From Betaproteobacteria bacterium (lineage in GTDB: Bacteria; Pseudomonadota; Gammaproteobacteria; Burkholderiales; Casimicrobiaceae): a DNA stretch of 64,000 bases. Every line of letters starts with the position of its first letter. Positions within the stretch are counted from its first letter, which is position 1. Where the stretch lies: NCBI GenBank assembly GCA_013298145.1, contig JAAFJO010000004.1, forward strand, positions 186,001 through 250,000, written 5' to 3'. The notes under the pieces were generated by a model. It had not been told where the DNA came from. It saw only the letters and a list, made by a program, of their open reading frames with translations, and searched no databases. Shown piece by piece: positions 7,773-16,620 of the stretch. Made by a program: the position numbers and the translations under genes.

Positions 7773-9173
7773 TTATGCGTTTAGCCACGTCGCCGTATCG
7801 TCCAAGGCCTTCTTGAATCGAACCAGCAGTTCTCGAATTTGCGCGTCGGAAATGATGAGCGGCGGCGAAAACGCGATGATGTCGCCCGCCATCACTCGCA
7901 AAATCAAACCGTGTTCCTGTGCTCTGCGCACCAAATACGCGCCGACGCCGCGCTTCGGATCGAACGGTTTGCGCGCTTTCTTATCTTCCGCAAGTTCCAC
8001 GGCTCCGATCAACCCGATGCCGCGCGTATCGCCAATGAGCGGATGATCTGCATAGGCACGGAGCGCGTTTTGAAGCGTTGGCGCGACATGACGCACATGG
8101 TCGAGAATGTTTCGATCCTCATAAATGTTGAGCGTCTCAAGCGCGATCGCACACGCGAGCGGGTGACCCGAGTAGGTGTAGCCGTGTCCAAACACGCCAA
8201 CACTCGCGCTTGCGTCAGCACACGCCTGGAAAATCTTGTTGTTCACGTAGAGCGCTGAGAGCGGCACGTAAGACGCGGTAATCATTTTCGCGACGGTGAG
8301 CATGTCTGGCTCAAGCCGATAGGTTTCGCTGCCGAAACGATTCCCAGTTCTACCGAAGCCCGTAATGACTTCATCAGCGATGAAGAGGATCTCGTATTTC
8401 TTCAGGATCGGTTGGATCTTTTCCCAATAGGTCGGCGGGGGGACGATGACGCCGCCCGCGCCCTGCACGGGCTCGGCAATGAAAGCGCCAATCGTCTCGG
8501 GATCTTCCTTGAGAATGAGCGCCTCCAATTCGTCAGCACATCGCGTGGCGAATTGTTCCGGCGATTCGCCGTCTTTGGCAAACTGATACGGATGCGGACA
8601 GAGCGTGCGCAAGACGCCATCAATCGGCAGATCAAAATGCTGATGCATCGTTGGAATGCCTGACATCGACGCTGCCGCAACAGTCACACCGTGATAGCCC
8701 TTCATCCGGCCAATCACTTTTTTCTTCTTCGGCTTACCGATCGCGTTGTGATAGTAACGAACGAGTTTCATTGCCGTATCGTTTGCTTCGGAGCCTGAAT
8801 TCGCATACACAACGCGACCATCGCGAAGGGCCTCTGTGGGCGCAAGTGCAATCAACCGTTCGCTCAGCTCAGCCACCACATTGTGCGCTTTCCCAGAAAA
8901 CGAGTGGTAATACGGCAACACATCCATCTGTCGTTTCGCCGCTTCGGCGAGGCGCTTTTCGCTGAATCCAAGCGATGCACACCAGAGCCCCGCCATACCC
9001 TCGATATAGCGCTTGCCCGCATCATCAATCACCTCGATGCCGTCACCTGCAACGATTACAAGTGGCGGATCTTTTTCAATCGCGCGAGCATTGGTGTACG
9101 GATGAAAGTGTGTCGCGACATCTTTTTTCGCAAGCGCGGAAATGGGGGCGTTCATGGCTGAAGCTTTAATCAT
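7773..9173 (-). CDS. Class III PLP-dependent aminotransferase (omega-transaminase type)
   Basis: A 466-residue fold-type I aminotransferase of the aspartate-aminotransferase-family, class III branch (relatives act on putrescine, beta-alanine or 4-aminobutyrate with pyruvate as acceptor). Visible motifs are YANSGSEANDTAMK (PLP phosphate contacts), GYHGVTVAA, EPVQGAGG, the Asp in LFIADEVITGFGRTG, and the Schiff-base Lys in TVAKMITASYVPLSA. The N-terminal HFHPYTN and GLWCASLG resemble SpuC-like putrescine-pyruvate transaminases. The exact substrate is inference. The start at 9173 or at an internal ATG at 9155 (MNAPISALAKK) cannot be decided, as neither has a clear Shine-Dalgarno. Confidence 0.88.
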   Translation of the reverse strand: MIKASAMNAPISALAKKDVATHFHPYTNARAIEKDPPLVIVAGDGIEVIDDAGKRYIEGMAGLWCASLGFSEKRLAEAAKRQMDVLPYYHSFSGKAHNVVAELSERLIALAPTEALRDGRVVYANSGSEANDTAMKLVRYYHNAIGKPKKKKVIGRMKGYHGVTVAAASMSGIPTMHQHFDLPIDGVLRTLCPHPYQFAKDGESPEQFATRCADELEALILKEDPETIGAFIAEPVQGAGGVIVPPPTYWEKIQPILKKYEILFIADEVITGFGRTGNRFGSETYRLEPDMLTVAKMITASYVPLSALYVNNKIFQACADASASVGVFGHGYTYSGHPLACAIALETLNIYEDRNILDHVRHVAPTLQNALRAYADHPLIGDTRGIGLIGAVELAEDKKARKPFDPKRGVGAYLVRRAQEHGLILRVMAGDIIAFSPPLIISDAQIRELLVRFKKALDDTATWLNA

Positions 9174-9326
9174 ATTTTTTTGGCGTAATGCAGCATCTTA
9201 CGTCAGCCCAAGCGTTACGGAATCGGGCGCAAAGCACTGACCCCCTCACTTTTATTTGAGTGCGGCGCGAATGCGAGCCACTCGTCGCAGCGTGCGCAGA
9301 CTTGTTAGCTCTTCCTGTAAAAGCTC

Positions 9327-9400
9327 TTTTTATAGGGGCTAGACGGACTTTCTACATTGTTTCAATTTTTTAACTATTTATCATCTAGTCCCAATTTTAT
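9327..9400. repeat. CTAG-type repeat pair forming a hairpin
   Basis: Two inverted half-units, TATAGGGGCTAGA (9331-9343) and TCTAGTCCCAATTTTAT (9384-9400), can pair as GGGGCTAGA/TCTAGTCCC with one G-T wobble around a 40-base AT-rich loop. The right half overlaps the last six codons and stop of the membrane protein gene ending at 9381, so its final residues HKIGTR are repeat-derived. Confidence 0.65.
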
Positions 9401-10022
9401 GGATGCTTAGTTTGTTTAGCTGCTTTCGAAGCGGAAGCTGCCGCCACGCGACTTTGAGATTTCTTTCATCGCCCGCGCATTGCGAGAGCCCGCGTTCGAG
9501 CCGGTAGCCGGAGTCTGCGGCCCGCAAGATTGGCTGCTGTGTCTTGCATCCTTCATGCAACGCTGCTGCAACACGCGCAGCTTCGCTGTCTTCCCTCAAA
9601 GTGCCATATGCCATCGCGTACGCACTGCGCGCCGCGAGAAACGCCAGTGCACTCATCACAAGCCACACCTGCCACGGCGCCGGGCGATGCCCGATGTGGT
9701 GAAGCGCGAAGACGATCAACGCCGCAGTCGTAGCCAAGCCGTGCCGAACAATCTCATTTGAAAAGCGCCGACGCAGTAGCCGTTGCGCAAAGAGCGCACC
9801 GACCGCCCCTGTGGGCACGGCGATCATCCCAATGAAAAAGATGAGCGCACCCGAATACACAATCAAGCCAAGCGCTGGCGTACCTCGGTCGATCGTGATC
9901 ATGCGCATCCAAGCGCCGATTAAGACCAAGCCAATGACGAGGAAATACGATCCGCGAGCCTTGCAGGCTGCAGCGATCGTGTAAAGCATCCGATGGGCTT
10001 GCGTTTGCATCAACCTACTCAC
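9381..10022 (-). CDS. Hypothetical membrane protein in the cre locus
   Basis: A 213-residue protein with about four hydrophobic helices between residues 25 and 140 (for example GSYFLVIGLVLIGAWM and IVYSGALIFFIGMIAVPTGAVGALF), then a soluble tail of about 80 residues. I do not recognise the family. The GTG start overlaps the creD stop as GTGA; an ATG four codons later (MQTQAHRM) has AGTAGG upstream and is a plausible alternative. Coupling to creD suggests an envelope role, but this is only context. The stop and last residues lie in a repeat half-unit. Confidence 0.65.
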   Translation of the reverse strand: MSRLMQTQAHRMLYTIAAACKARGSYFLVIGLVLIGAWMRMITIDRGTPALGLIVYSGALIFFIGMIAVPTGAVGALFAQRLLRRRFSNEIVRHGLATTAALIVFALHHIGHRPAPWQVWLVMSALAFLAARSAYAMAYGTLREDSEAARVAAALHEGCKTQQPILRAADSGYRLERGLSQCAGDERNLKVAWRQLPLRKQLNKLSIHKIGTR

Positions 10023-11482
10023 TCGCTATCAACCACAGCATTCACACGCGATTTCGGATTCACCCGATCAGCAAGCGAGTGCCACTCAACGTTGCGTGTC
10101 AGAAGCATGACTGCAGCAAGCGAAGCAAAGATTAGAAGCGATCCCGCAAGCAACGCATGCTGCTCAGATTGCAACACGACAAAGAGCACGCCGTAAAGCG
10201 CGCCAAGCCCAAGCATGGTCGGAAGCGCGCGAGACCATCCGCCCAGCACTGCGCTCGCATACATGCCAATTACGGCCACACACCCTACAGCAGCAAGCGC
10301 ATAGGCCAGCGCAAAGTTCAGGTGTTCAGAAAGAGAGATCAAAAGCAAAAAGAACACCGCAAGCGCAGCGCCGATCAGGAAATACTGGATCGGGTGAACT
10401 CGCGCGCCCTTCATCACTTCCAGCAAGACAATCCCTACAAAGGTAAGCGCGATGAACAAAAAGGCGTACTTCGTTGCCCGATCCGCGAGCGTGGCCGGAT
10501 TGATTGGATCGATGAAAGAAACGCCGAAAGCCTGTAAGCACGAACTACCCGCAGTTGGCGCAGGCGCGCTCGCAGGTGCTCGCTCCGGCATCGCTGCGTC
10601 TACCGAAGCTGAATAGAAGTCGCTTTCGGATTCACGCGCGACATTGCAGAGTATCGCGCCGCGTGCCAGCCCAGCGCGCGCGGTCGACGCCAGGGAGGAC
10701 ACTGCCCATTTCGCAGTGAAGCCATCCGACTGCACCGTGCGCTCGGTCGGCAAGAATGCGCCTACAAACGAAGGATGCGGCCAGCTCGACTTAACGCCAA
10801 TCGTGTTTTCATTTGCGAGCGGCACGAACGCGAGCGATTCGGTGCCCACTAGCGTGAGCTCAAGCGTCATCTGCGCGCGATTGGCAAGCGCCTGATCGTC
10901 GAGCGGGAGCTTTGCAGCAAAGCCTGATCGAAACGCACGCCCTTCAGTCATCGCTTCTGGCCTAAGCGTGACAGACCCGAGACTTAGCTTGATCGAACGG
11001 ATGCCGCGCGGATCAGAGATGCTGAATTCCGCTTGTGGCACATCGCATTTCACGGCGACCACAGACTCGCGGACCCTTGGCGACTGCAGCTCCGCTAAGT
11101 TGTTCCAATCAAGTCGCGTCGTTGCCACGACGATAAAAGAATTCACTTTGTAGAGCCCGCGGTAGCGAGGCTCAATGTCACTCGTGGCGCTCATGTCGAT
11201 TGACTGCGGCAGAGCACGCAAAGTAACGCTTCTTTCAGCGCGCTCCACTTGCCGCTTTTTATCTACCTCCGTAATGCTTTCGACGGTTTCCGTGCACGCT
11301 CTGGTGAGCACGACCCCCGCAATAGTTTGCGACCCGGCAAGGCTTTTGCGCACACTTTCGACTGCCTGTTGGCGATAGGCGCTTCGCTCGTGCGCGATGT
11401 TGCCGATACGGCTAACGCCAACCATCAAAAGCACGATAACAAACGCGAGCGACAGCGCTTTCAAAACAATTCCGAACTTCAC
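10019..11482 (-). CDS. creD: CreD-family inner membrane protein
   Basis: A 487-residue homologue of CreD (Cet), the membrane protein controlled by CreBC in enterobacteria and linked to envelope integrity and colicin/beta-lactam responses. It has an N-terminal helix (LSLAFVIVLLMVGVSRIG), a large periplasmic domain (about 30-335), then five to six closely spaced helices from about residue 340, starting KYAFLFIALTFVGIVLLEV. HPIQYFLIGAALAVFFLLLISLSEHL, read in two parts, is the conserved CreD segment. It lies about 120 bases downstream of creC in the same direction. Confidence 0.9.
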   Translation of the reverse strand: MKFGIVLKALSLAFVIVLLMVGVSRIGNIAHERSAYRQQAVESVRKSLAGSQTIAGVVLTRACTETVESITEVDKKRQVERAERSVTLRALPQSIDMSATSDIEPRYRGLYKVNSFIVVATTRLDWNNLAELQSPRVRESVVAVKCDVPQAEFSISDPRGIRSIKLSLGSVTLRPEAMTEGRAFRSGFAAKLPLDDQALANRAQMTLELTLVGTESLAFVPLANENTIGVKSSWPHPSFVGAFLPTERTVQSDGFTAKWAVSSLASTARAGLARGAILCNVARESESDFYSASVDAAMPERAPASAPAPTAGSSCLQAFGVSFIDPINPATLADRATKYAFLFIALTFVGIVLLEVMKGARVHPIQYFLIGAALAVFFLLLISLSEHLNFALAYALAAVGCVAVIGMYASAVLGGWSRALPTMLGLGALYGVLFVVLQSEQHALLAGSLLIFASLAAVMLLTRNVEWHSLADRVNPKSRVNAVVDSE

Positions 11483-11601
11483 TTTCTTTTCCTATTGAAC
11501 AAGGCGATAGACGCCAATGTCGCTCCTCAATGTGAGGGAGTGATGAAGTTTGTGAACTGAGCGTGAAGTTGTGTGTCGGGCGTGAAAGCCAAGCGGCGCG
11601 C

Positions 11602-13014
11602 CTAACCTTTAAGCGTAAGCCGCACCTGCGTTGGCTGTCGTGCACTGATTAGCATCAATGTGCCGCCGTGAAGTTCCGCAACTTGCTTTGCAATGGCAAG
11701 CCCAAGACCGCTACTTTTGGGTGATCCATCGGGGCGCGGCGAAGACACGAATCGTTCCCCAATTTTCTCTGCTGCAAAATCTGCAAAGCCTGGCCCCGTA
11801 TCAATGACGTCGATACAGGCGACTTGGTTCATGCGAGAAATGTTGCACTGGATCTTAGCGCCGGGCGACGAGAAGGCAATGGCGTTCTCGATCAAATTGG
11901 TGAGGGCAAGCTCGATTTGCTCGTGGTCGCCGCAGATTTCAACTGACGGATCGGCGTTCAGCTCAATAACCATTCCCGTATGGCGCGATTTCGCGTTCGC
12001 GATGACTTGTTGCACCAGAGAAACCAGCTCAAAAGCATCTGCGTTGATGGGAGTGCTAAGCCCCTCAAGCTTTGACAAGTCAAGTAAGCGATCAACAGTT
12101 CGCTGCATCCGCTCGCTCTGCTCGACAACATTCTGCGCAAATCTTGTTTGATCGGCGATCGGCATCGGTTCTCGTAACAGCTCTCCCGCACCGCGAATTG
12201 CCGCGAGCGGCGATTTGATCTCGTGAGTGAGTGCGCGCACGGTGCTTTCGACATAGCGCTTGCCTTCAAGGCGGTCTCTCATGCCATTCATCGCACGAGC
12301 GAGTTTGCCCAATTCGCCCGGCAACTCCGGAGGCGGCAAGCGTTGCCCGGCTTCTACTTCTTCGGCATAACGCACAAGCTTTCGCACGGCATGCACAATC
12401 CAGAGCGTTGCGGCGACGCCGATCAGAAGCGACAGCCCGATCAGTAACGCGCCACTGGAAAGAATCTTGTTCTCAGCGCGCTCAATGAACGGCCCAACGG
12501 TCGAAGAATTTTTTGCGAGCGTGAGAACACCGATGCGCTGGCCTTGATGAACGATGGGCGCGGCAACGTAGAAAACGCTGGTGCCGTCGTCACGTTCAGC
12601 GTCGCGTGTGGCCCGTGCGCCGTACTCACCGCGCAGCGTGAGCGACACATCTCGCCAGCGGCTGTAGTCTTGGCCGACGGCGATGTTTTCTGAGTCGTAG
12701 CGCACGATGCCCTGCGCGTCTGTGACATAGACGCGAAAGTCAACGCTCTTCTTGGTGAGGCCGGACACTTTCGCGTCAGGCTGTCGCGCGTTGTACGATT
12801 TCATTGCCGCGGCGAATTTTGCGTTCGCAATCGTGCCATCGGCCAATTCGGGCGCTGCCATTTCAGCAAACGCGTTTGCTGAATCGATCATCACTTCTTC
12901 GAGCACATCTCGCACCGAGGGCTTGATCTCGGTAACGAACACGCGCAACACAAAAAAGGTCGCTAGCCCGAGTATCAGAAACACACCAAAGAGAAGTCGT
13001 ATTCCGAGGTGCAC
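11602..13014 (-). CDS. creC: Sensor histidine kinase CreC
   Basis: Membrane sensor kinase partnering CreB. The chosen GTG start (VHLGIRLLFGVFL) begins one base after the creB stop and gives 470 residues, close to the 474 of E. coli CreC; the longer frame would overlap creB by about 60 bases. Order: first membrane helix (about 5-25), periplasmic sensor (about 26-170, with YDSENIAVGQDYSRW), second helix (about 180-200), HAMP, then HisKA with the phosphoacceptor His in LTHEIKSPLAAIRGA, and HATPase motifs NLIENAI, DTGPGFAD and GLGLAIAKQV. Confidence 0.9.
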   Translation of the reverse strand: MHLGIRLLFGVFLILGLATFFVLRVFVTEIKPSVRDVLEEVMIDSANAFAEMAAPELADGTIANAKFAAAMKSYNARQPDAKVSGLTKKSVDFRVYVTDAQGIVRYDSENIAVGQDYSRWRDVSLTLRGEYGARATRDAERDDGTSVFYVAAPIVHQGQRIGVLTLAKNSSTVGPFIERAENKILSSGALLIGLSLLIGVAATLWIVHAVRKLVRYAEEVEAGQRLPPPELPGELGKLARAMNGMRDRLEGKRYVESTVRALTHEIKSPLAAIRGAGELLREPMPIADQTRFAQNVVEQSERMQRTVDRLLDLSKLEGLSTPINADAFELVSLVQQVIANAKSRHTGMVIELNADPSVEICGDHEQIELALTNLIENAIAFSSPGAKIQCNISRMNQVACIDVIDTGPGFADFAAEKIGERFVSSPRPDGSPKSSGLGLAIAKQVAELHGGTLMLISARQPTQVRLTLKG

Positions 13015-13015
13015 G

Positions 13016-13714
13016 TTAAGTGAACTTTGGCGAGATCGAATAGCCCATGCCGCGATGGGTTTCGATCGGATCAAGATCGCTGCGGATTGCTTTGAGTTTT
13101 GCGCGGATCGTCTTCACGTGAGTGTCTACGGTGCGATCGCCGCTTTCCGCGTCGTGGCCCCATACGGTGTCGAGCAGCAAGTCACGAGAGCAGATTCGCC
13201 CGGGCCGTTCGAGTAGCGTTTTCAGCAACAGATATTCGCGGCGGGCGAGCGTGAGCCACTCTCCGGCGAAACAAATCCGCTGCGCGTCTCGGTCGAGTTT
13301 AAACGTCGGGGCGCTACTCCGCGCTTCGCCCGCATCGGACGCGGCGCGCCGGAGAATCGTCTTCACCCGAAGCGATACTTCTCTCGGGGAAAACGGCTTC
13401 GCTACGTAATCGTCGGCCCCTAGTTCAAGTCCCACGATGCGATCAAGCTCCTCGCTACGGGCGGTCAACATGAGGATGGGCAACGCCGCATCGCCGTAGG
13501 TCCCAGCACGTATTTCGCGACACAAATCAAACCCGCTGCCATCTGGCAGCCCGACATCAAGCACGACGAGCCGAGCACGCTTCTCTTGCAGCGCTTGGCG
13601 CGCTTCAGCCAACATGCGCACATGCTGGGTTTCGAAACCATCGGTGGTGAGCGCGTAGGTGAGCGTCTGCGCGATCGCATCTTCGTCTTCAACGATCAAG
13701 ATATGCGGCTTCAT
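13016..13714 (-). CDS. creB: Response regulator CreB
   Basis: OmpR/PhoB-family response regulator, 232 residues from the ATG at 13714 (MKPHILIVEDED), in line with 229 in E. coli. The receiver domain has the acidic pair EDED, the phosphoacceptor Asp in LVVLDVGLPDGSG, the conserved Thr in ILMLTARSEE and the Lys in YVAKPF. The C-terminal winged helix contains LTRREYLLL-like LARREYLLLKTL and GDRTVDTHVKTIRAKL. The frame is open for 26 more codons upstream, but that extension would overlap the lipoprotein gene and lacks family similarity. Predicted to activate creD. Confidence 0.92.
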   Translation of the reverse strand: MKPHILIVEDEDAIAQTLTYALTTDGFETQHVRMLAEARQALQEKRARLVVLDVGLPDGSGFDLCREIRAGTYGDAALPILMLTARSEELDRIVGLELGADDYVAKPFSPREVSLRVKTILRRAASDAGEARSSAPTFKLDRDAQRICFAGEWLTLARREYLLLKTLLERPGRICSRDLLLDTVWGHDAESGDRTVDTHVKTIRAKLKAIRSDLDPIETHRGMGYSISPKFT

Positions 13715-13739
13715 CGCTCGACGAAGGGAGCGCGCGAAC

Positions 13740-14498
13740 TCACGCTTTCCTTGGCATCGCCCGCGCTTGCGCAACGAGTTTGTTATGCGCATCCAGAAAC
13801 GCCGCGGCGATCACTTTTCCTTCATTGGTGATGCCCCAACCGGCCGCGCCGCCCACGACTTTGCCGATTACCAAACCGCCCACACCCAAATCGGTCGCGC
13901 GCGCGGCACCCGTGGCCGCCGCAAGCTGCTCGGTCGTCTCGTTATCCGTGAGCAGCAACACCACTTGCGCCTCTTTGAATTTCACACGGCTGGCGAGCCC
14001 CGCCCAATCGCGGAGCACCGGAATCATTCCAATCAGGCCCGCGATACCGCCACCGGCGTTGTTCTCTGAAAACGTAAGCGACGGCGTGAGCGTCATCTGC
14101 GCGCCGATGCCTTCGCCTTTCTTAGGCACTGTTTCTGCCTTCAAAATGCCTTGGTCTTTGAGTTCCTGCTCACGAATCACACCGCGCAAGCCTGCTGCGC
14201 GATCCACCACTTTGAAGCAGCCACTTTGCTGCATCATCACACGAATAAGCGGCAGCGGCGTAGGCGGCAGCTGATATTGCGAAAGCACGGTGTAGCCGTG
14301 CGGACTCTCAGCCAGCGAAATCGTGCCGATGGGCTCTGAACAAGTCACCAGCTCTTTCGCCGCGTCTTTCGGCCCGGCGGGGCCAGCGCTGCCGCTGACT
14401 TTGCTGCCGCCTTCGCCCAAATCGGTTTGGCGACACGCGGACAAGCTCAAAGCGACAAACGCTACGACGGTGGCGGTGAAAAATGAACGCAAAAACAT
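13740..14498 (-). CDS. Putative outer-membrane lipoprotein, CsgG/HfaB-like
   Basis: A 252-residue lipoprotein: the signal peptide ends in a lipobox at LSLSAC (Cys about 22). The body has elements typical of CsgG-type proteins: a first strand VTCSEPIGTISLAES, the variable segment QQSGCFKVVDRAAGLRGVIREQELKDQG split across residues 90-118, a Gly-rich hairpin (ENNAGGGIAGLIG) and a late Gly-rich stretch VVGGAAGWG. CsgG assembles a secretion pore for curli, but many relatives are of unknown function and no curli genes are here. The stop lies 25 bases before the creB start; whether it belongs to the cre operon is unclear. Confidence 0.6.
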   Translation of the reverse strand: MFLRSFFTATVVAFVALSLSACRQTDLGEGGSKVSGSAGPAGPKDAAKELVTCSEPIGTISLAESPHGYTVLSQYQLPPTPLPLIRVMMQQSGCFKVVDRAAGLRGVIREQELKDQGILKAETVPKKGEGIGAQMTLTPSLTFSENNAGGGIAGLIGMIPVLRDWAGLASRVKFKEAQVVLLLTDNETTEQLAAATGAARATDLGVGGLVIGKVVGGAAGWGITNEGKVIAAAFLDAHNKLVAQARAMPRKA

Positions 14499-14544
14499 AG
14501 GTGGGAACGGGGGCGTAAACTGAGAGGATTGTTATAACTTTAGC

Positions 14545-14705
14545 GCGTCTACATTTTTGATGCAGATGACGCAGATTTGACGCAGTGGAGCGCGGAAATC
14601 CTAGGCATCTACGTAGCGCTTTCTTAGACAAGGAACGCTGCAAGTCAAAGCAGTGAGCACCAATTTGCATCAACTCCTCGTCATTTGCGTCAAGAGAAAA
14701 ATCCT
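14545..14705. repeat. Inverted repeat between lipoprotein and GST promoters
   Basis: The left arm GATGCAGATGACGCAGATTT (14559-14578) and right arm AATTTGCATC plus GTCATTTGCGTCAAG (about 14661-14696) are inverted relative to each other. This resembles the 'CGCAGATGACGCAGAT' intergenic repeat type seen, from memory, in other proteobacteria. It lies between divergently transcribed genes and probably overlaps their promoters. Confidence 0.5.
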
Positions 14706-14736
14706 CAATCATTCACTCTTCATTTGAAAGCTCGTT

Positions 14737-15378
14737 ATGTTGAAACTCTGGGGTCGGAAAAATTCGTCTAACGTGAAAAAGGTCATGTGGACGTGCGCTG
14801 AGCTTGGCGTGCCTTATGAGCGAATCGACATTGGTGGTCCGTTTGGCGGCTTGAACACCGATGAGTACAAAGCGATGAATCCGATGCAGTTGATCCCAGT
14901 GATCGATGACGACGGCTATGTGTTGTGGGAATCGAACGCAATCATTCGCTATCTGAGCGCGAAGCATCCGCACGATCCATTTGCGCCATCGGACGTAAAA
15001 ATTCGCGGGCATGCGGATCGTTGGATGGAATTTCAGAGCACAACGCTCGGGCCTGCACTCGGGCCTGCGTTTGTACAAATCGTTCGCTTCAAGCCGGAAG
15101 ACCGCGACATGAAAATGATCGCAACGAATATCGAAAAAGTCGCCGGGTTGTGGCAACACGTTGATCGCCAACTCGGGCAAACGAAGTGGCTCGCGGGCGA
15201 TAACTTCACGATGGGCGACGTACCGCTCGGCATCCTCATCTACACCTGGGATCAATTGAAATTGGAAGACGTCGGCCTCGCCCAGCATCGAGAAAAACTA
15301 CCGAATCTTTGGCGCTGGTACGAACAGTTGCAGGCGATGAAAAACTATCGCGACATCGTAATGATCGGGTTGACTTAG
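14737..15378 (+). CDS. Glutathione S-transferase family protein
   Basis: A 213-residue cytosolic GST. The thioredoxin-like N-terminal domain (1-80) begins MLKLWGRKNSSNVKKVMW, where the Ser/Asn near residues 10-12 is the expected glutathione-activating site. It contains the cis-Pro loop NPMQLIPVID and the glutathione-binding WESNAIIRYLSAK. The all-alpha C-terminal domain follows, with LAGDNFTMGDVPLGI, the usual N-capping box. Substrate unknown. It stands alone upstream of thyA with a repeat-bearing gap of 190 bases between. Confidence 0.88.
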   Translation: MLKLWGRKNSSNVKKVMWTCAELGVPYERIDIGGPFGGLNTDEYKAMNPMQLIPVIDDDGYVLWESNAIIRYLSAKHPHDPFAPSDVKIRGHADRWMEFQSTTLGPALGPAFVQIVRFKPEDRDMKMIATNIEKVAGLWQHVDRQLGQTKWLAGDNFTMGDVPLGILIYTWDQLKLEDVGLAQHREKLPNLWRWYEQLQAMKNYRDIVMIGLT

Positions 15379-15404
15379 CAATCAGCATCAAGACGTTATC
15401 TCAT

Positions 15405-15477
15405 ATTTATTGCGGGCTAGCAGGATGAAATAGAGTTTCTAGCGTCTATTTGTATTCGTACGATAGCCCTGATATTT
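15405..15477. repeat. CTAG-type repeat cluster upstream of thyA
   Basis: Half-units ATTTATTGCGGGCTAGCA (15406-15423) and the inverted ATAGCCCTGATATTT (15463-15477) can pair through GGGCTA/TAGCCC. A third partial unit TTTCTAGCGTCTATTT lies at 15436-15451. The cluster occupies most of the GST-thyA gap. Confidence 0.6.
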
Positions 15478-15568
15478 CGGGGTGGTAAAGTACTTAGTCG
15501 TTAAAATTTCCTTGCCCGATAGAGGCTACAAATCGATCAGTTTTCACCGCCTGACTAAACTTCTCGAC

Positions 15569-16459
15569 ATGAACTCAGTTGCCGCCCCGAACAACGTGCT
15601 TCCCGCTCTGGAGCAGCCTTACCTCGACCTCCTCGCGCACGTGCGCAAACACGGCGCGCAAAAGGGTGATCGTACCGGCACCGGCACGCTCTCCACTTTC
15701 GGTGCGCAACTTCGCTTCGATCTGCAACGCGGCTTTCCGCTCATCACAACGAAGAAGGTTTTCTGGAAAGCGATCGCGTATGAATTGCTCTGGTTCTTGC
15801 GTGGCGATAGCAATGCGAAATGGCTGCAAGAGCGCGGCGTCACCATCTGGGATGAATGGGCGAAATCTGATGGCGATTTAGGGCCTGTCTACGGCGTGCA
15901 GTGGCGATCATGGCCGACGCCCGATGGCGGCCACATTGATCAAATCGCCGAAGTCGTCAAGCAACTCAAAACCAATCCCGATTCGCGCCGCATCATCGTC
16001 TCCGCCTGGAACGTGAGCGAGCTGTCGAAGATGGCGTTGATGCCGTGCCATGCGTTTTTTCAGTTCTACGTTTCCCCCTCTCCCTCCGGGAGAGGTCGCG
16101 ACGAAGTCGCGGGTGAGGGAAAAGCGCCAAAGGCGCGTCTCTCCTGCCAACTCTACCAACGCAGCGCCGACCTCTTCCTAGGCGTTCCGTTCAACATCGC
16201 GAGCTACGCGCTACTCACGCACATGCTCGCGCAACAATGCGATCTCGACGTCGGCGACTTCATCTGGACCGGCGGCGATTGCCACATTTATTCGAACCAC
16301 TTCGAACAAGTCGATCTACAACTCACCCGCGAACCACTCGCGCCGCCGACGCTCAACATCAAGCGCAAACCCGCTTCGATTTTTGATTACGAGTATGAAG
16401 ATTTTGAAGTGGTCAACTACCAATCGCACGCGGCGATTAAGGCGCCGGTGGCGGTGTAG
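15569..16459 (+). CDS. thyA: Thymidylate synthase ThyA with in-frame repeat insertion
   Basis: Converts dUMP to dTMP with methylenetetrahydrofolate. From the ATG at 15569 the protein is 296 residues (E. coli 264). Motifs: [43 protein letters not shown], the catalytic Cys160 in [51 protein letters not shown] and the C-terminal IKAPVAV. Between FFQFYV and LSCQLYQ, where relatives have a short turn, lie about 20 extra residues (169-189, starting [12 protein letters not shown]). They are encoded by a palindromic repeat found elsewhere in the window. Reading frame and catalytic residues are kept. The frame is open 29 codons further upstream, but that extension is not family-like. Confidence 0.95.
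   Translation: MNSVAAPNNVLPALEQPYLDLLAHVRKHGAQKGDRTGTGTLSTFGAQLRFDLQRGFPLITTKKVFWKAIAYELLWFLRGDSNAKWLQERGVTIWDEWAKSDGDLGPVYGVQWRSWPTPDGGHIDQIAEVVKQLKTNPDSRRIIVSAWNVSELSKMALMPCHAFFQFYVSPSPSGRGRDEVAGEGKAPKARLSCQLYQRSADLFLGVPFNIASYALLTHMLAQQCDLDVGDFIWTGGDCHIYSNHFEQVDLQLTREPLAPPTLNIKRKPASIFDYEYEDFEVVNYQSHAAIKAPVAV
16070..16136 (+). repeat. Palindromic repeat (CCTCTCCC family) inserted in frame within thyA
   Basis: CCCTCTCCCTCCGGGAGAGG forms a perfect hairpin. It is followed by GTCGCGACGAAGTCGCGGG (a second small inverted pair) and GTGAGGG. The same hairpin-plus-GTGAGGG arrangement occurs in the glc gaps at 25722-25852 and 26882-27003. The element adds about 20 codons with no stop. Confidence 0.8.
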
Positions 16460-16620
16460 TCCAAAAGAAATCGCTGAGCACAGACATCACAGCACTCTGT
16501 GATGTGATCGCGCGACAAGTAGCAGAAGAGTTCGCTCTGCTCAATCGCTCGAATCGCGTGCTCTGCCCTAGTCATGACTTTGGCGCGGACATCACTTCTG
16601 AATTTGAAGGTACTTAACCA
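16460..16620 (+). other. thyA-RCC1 gap with startless reading-frame remnant
   Basis: From 16462 to 16618 one frame is open and looks coding-like (it includes CDVIARQVAEEFALLNRSN and ends EFEGT before TAA), but it has no start codon and no family I recognise. It may be the tail of a gene truncated when the RCC1 segment was joined to thyA. Promoter elements for the RCC1 gene must lie here, but I cannot place them. Confidence 0.3.

Noticed and set aside
15482-15568. N-terminal extension of ThyA to 15482
   Set aside because: The 29 additional residues are not family-like and begin inside a repeat-rich gap; the ATG at 15569 gives the expected N-terminus.
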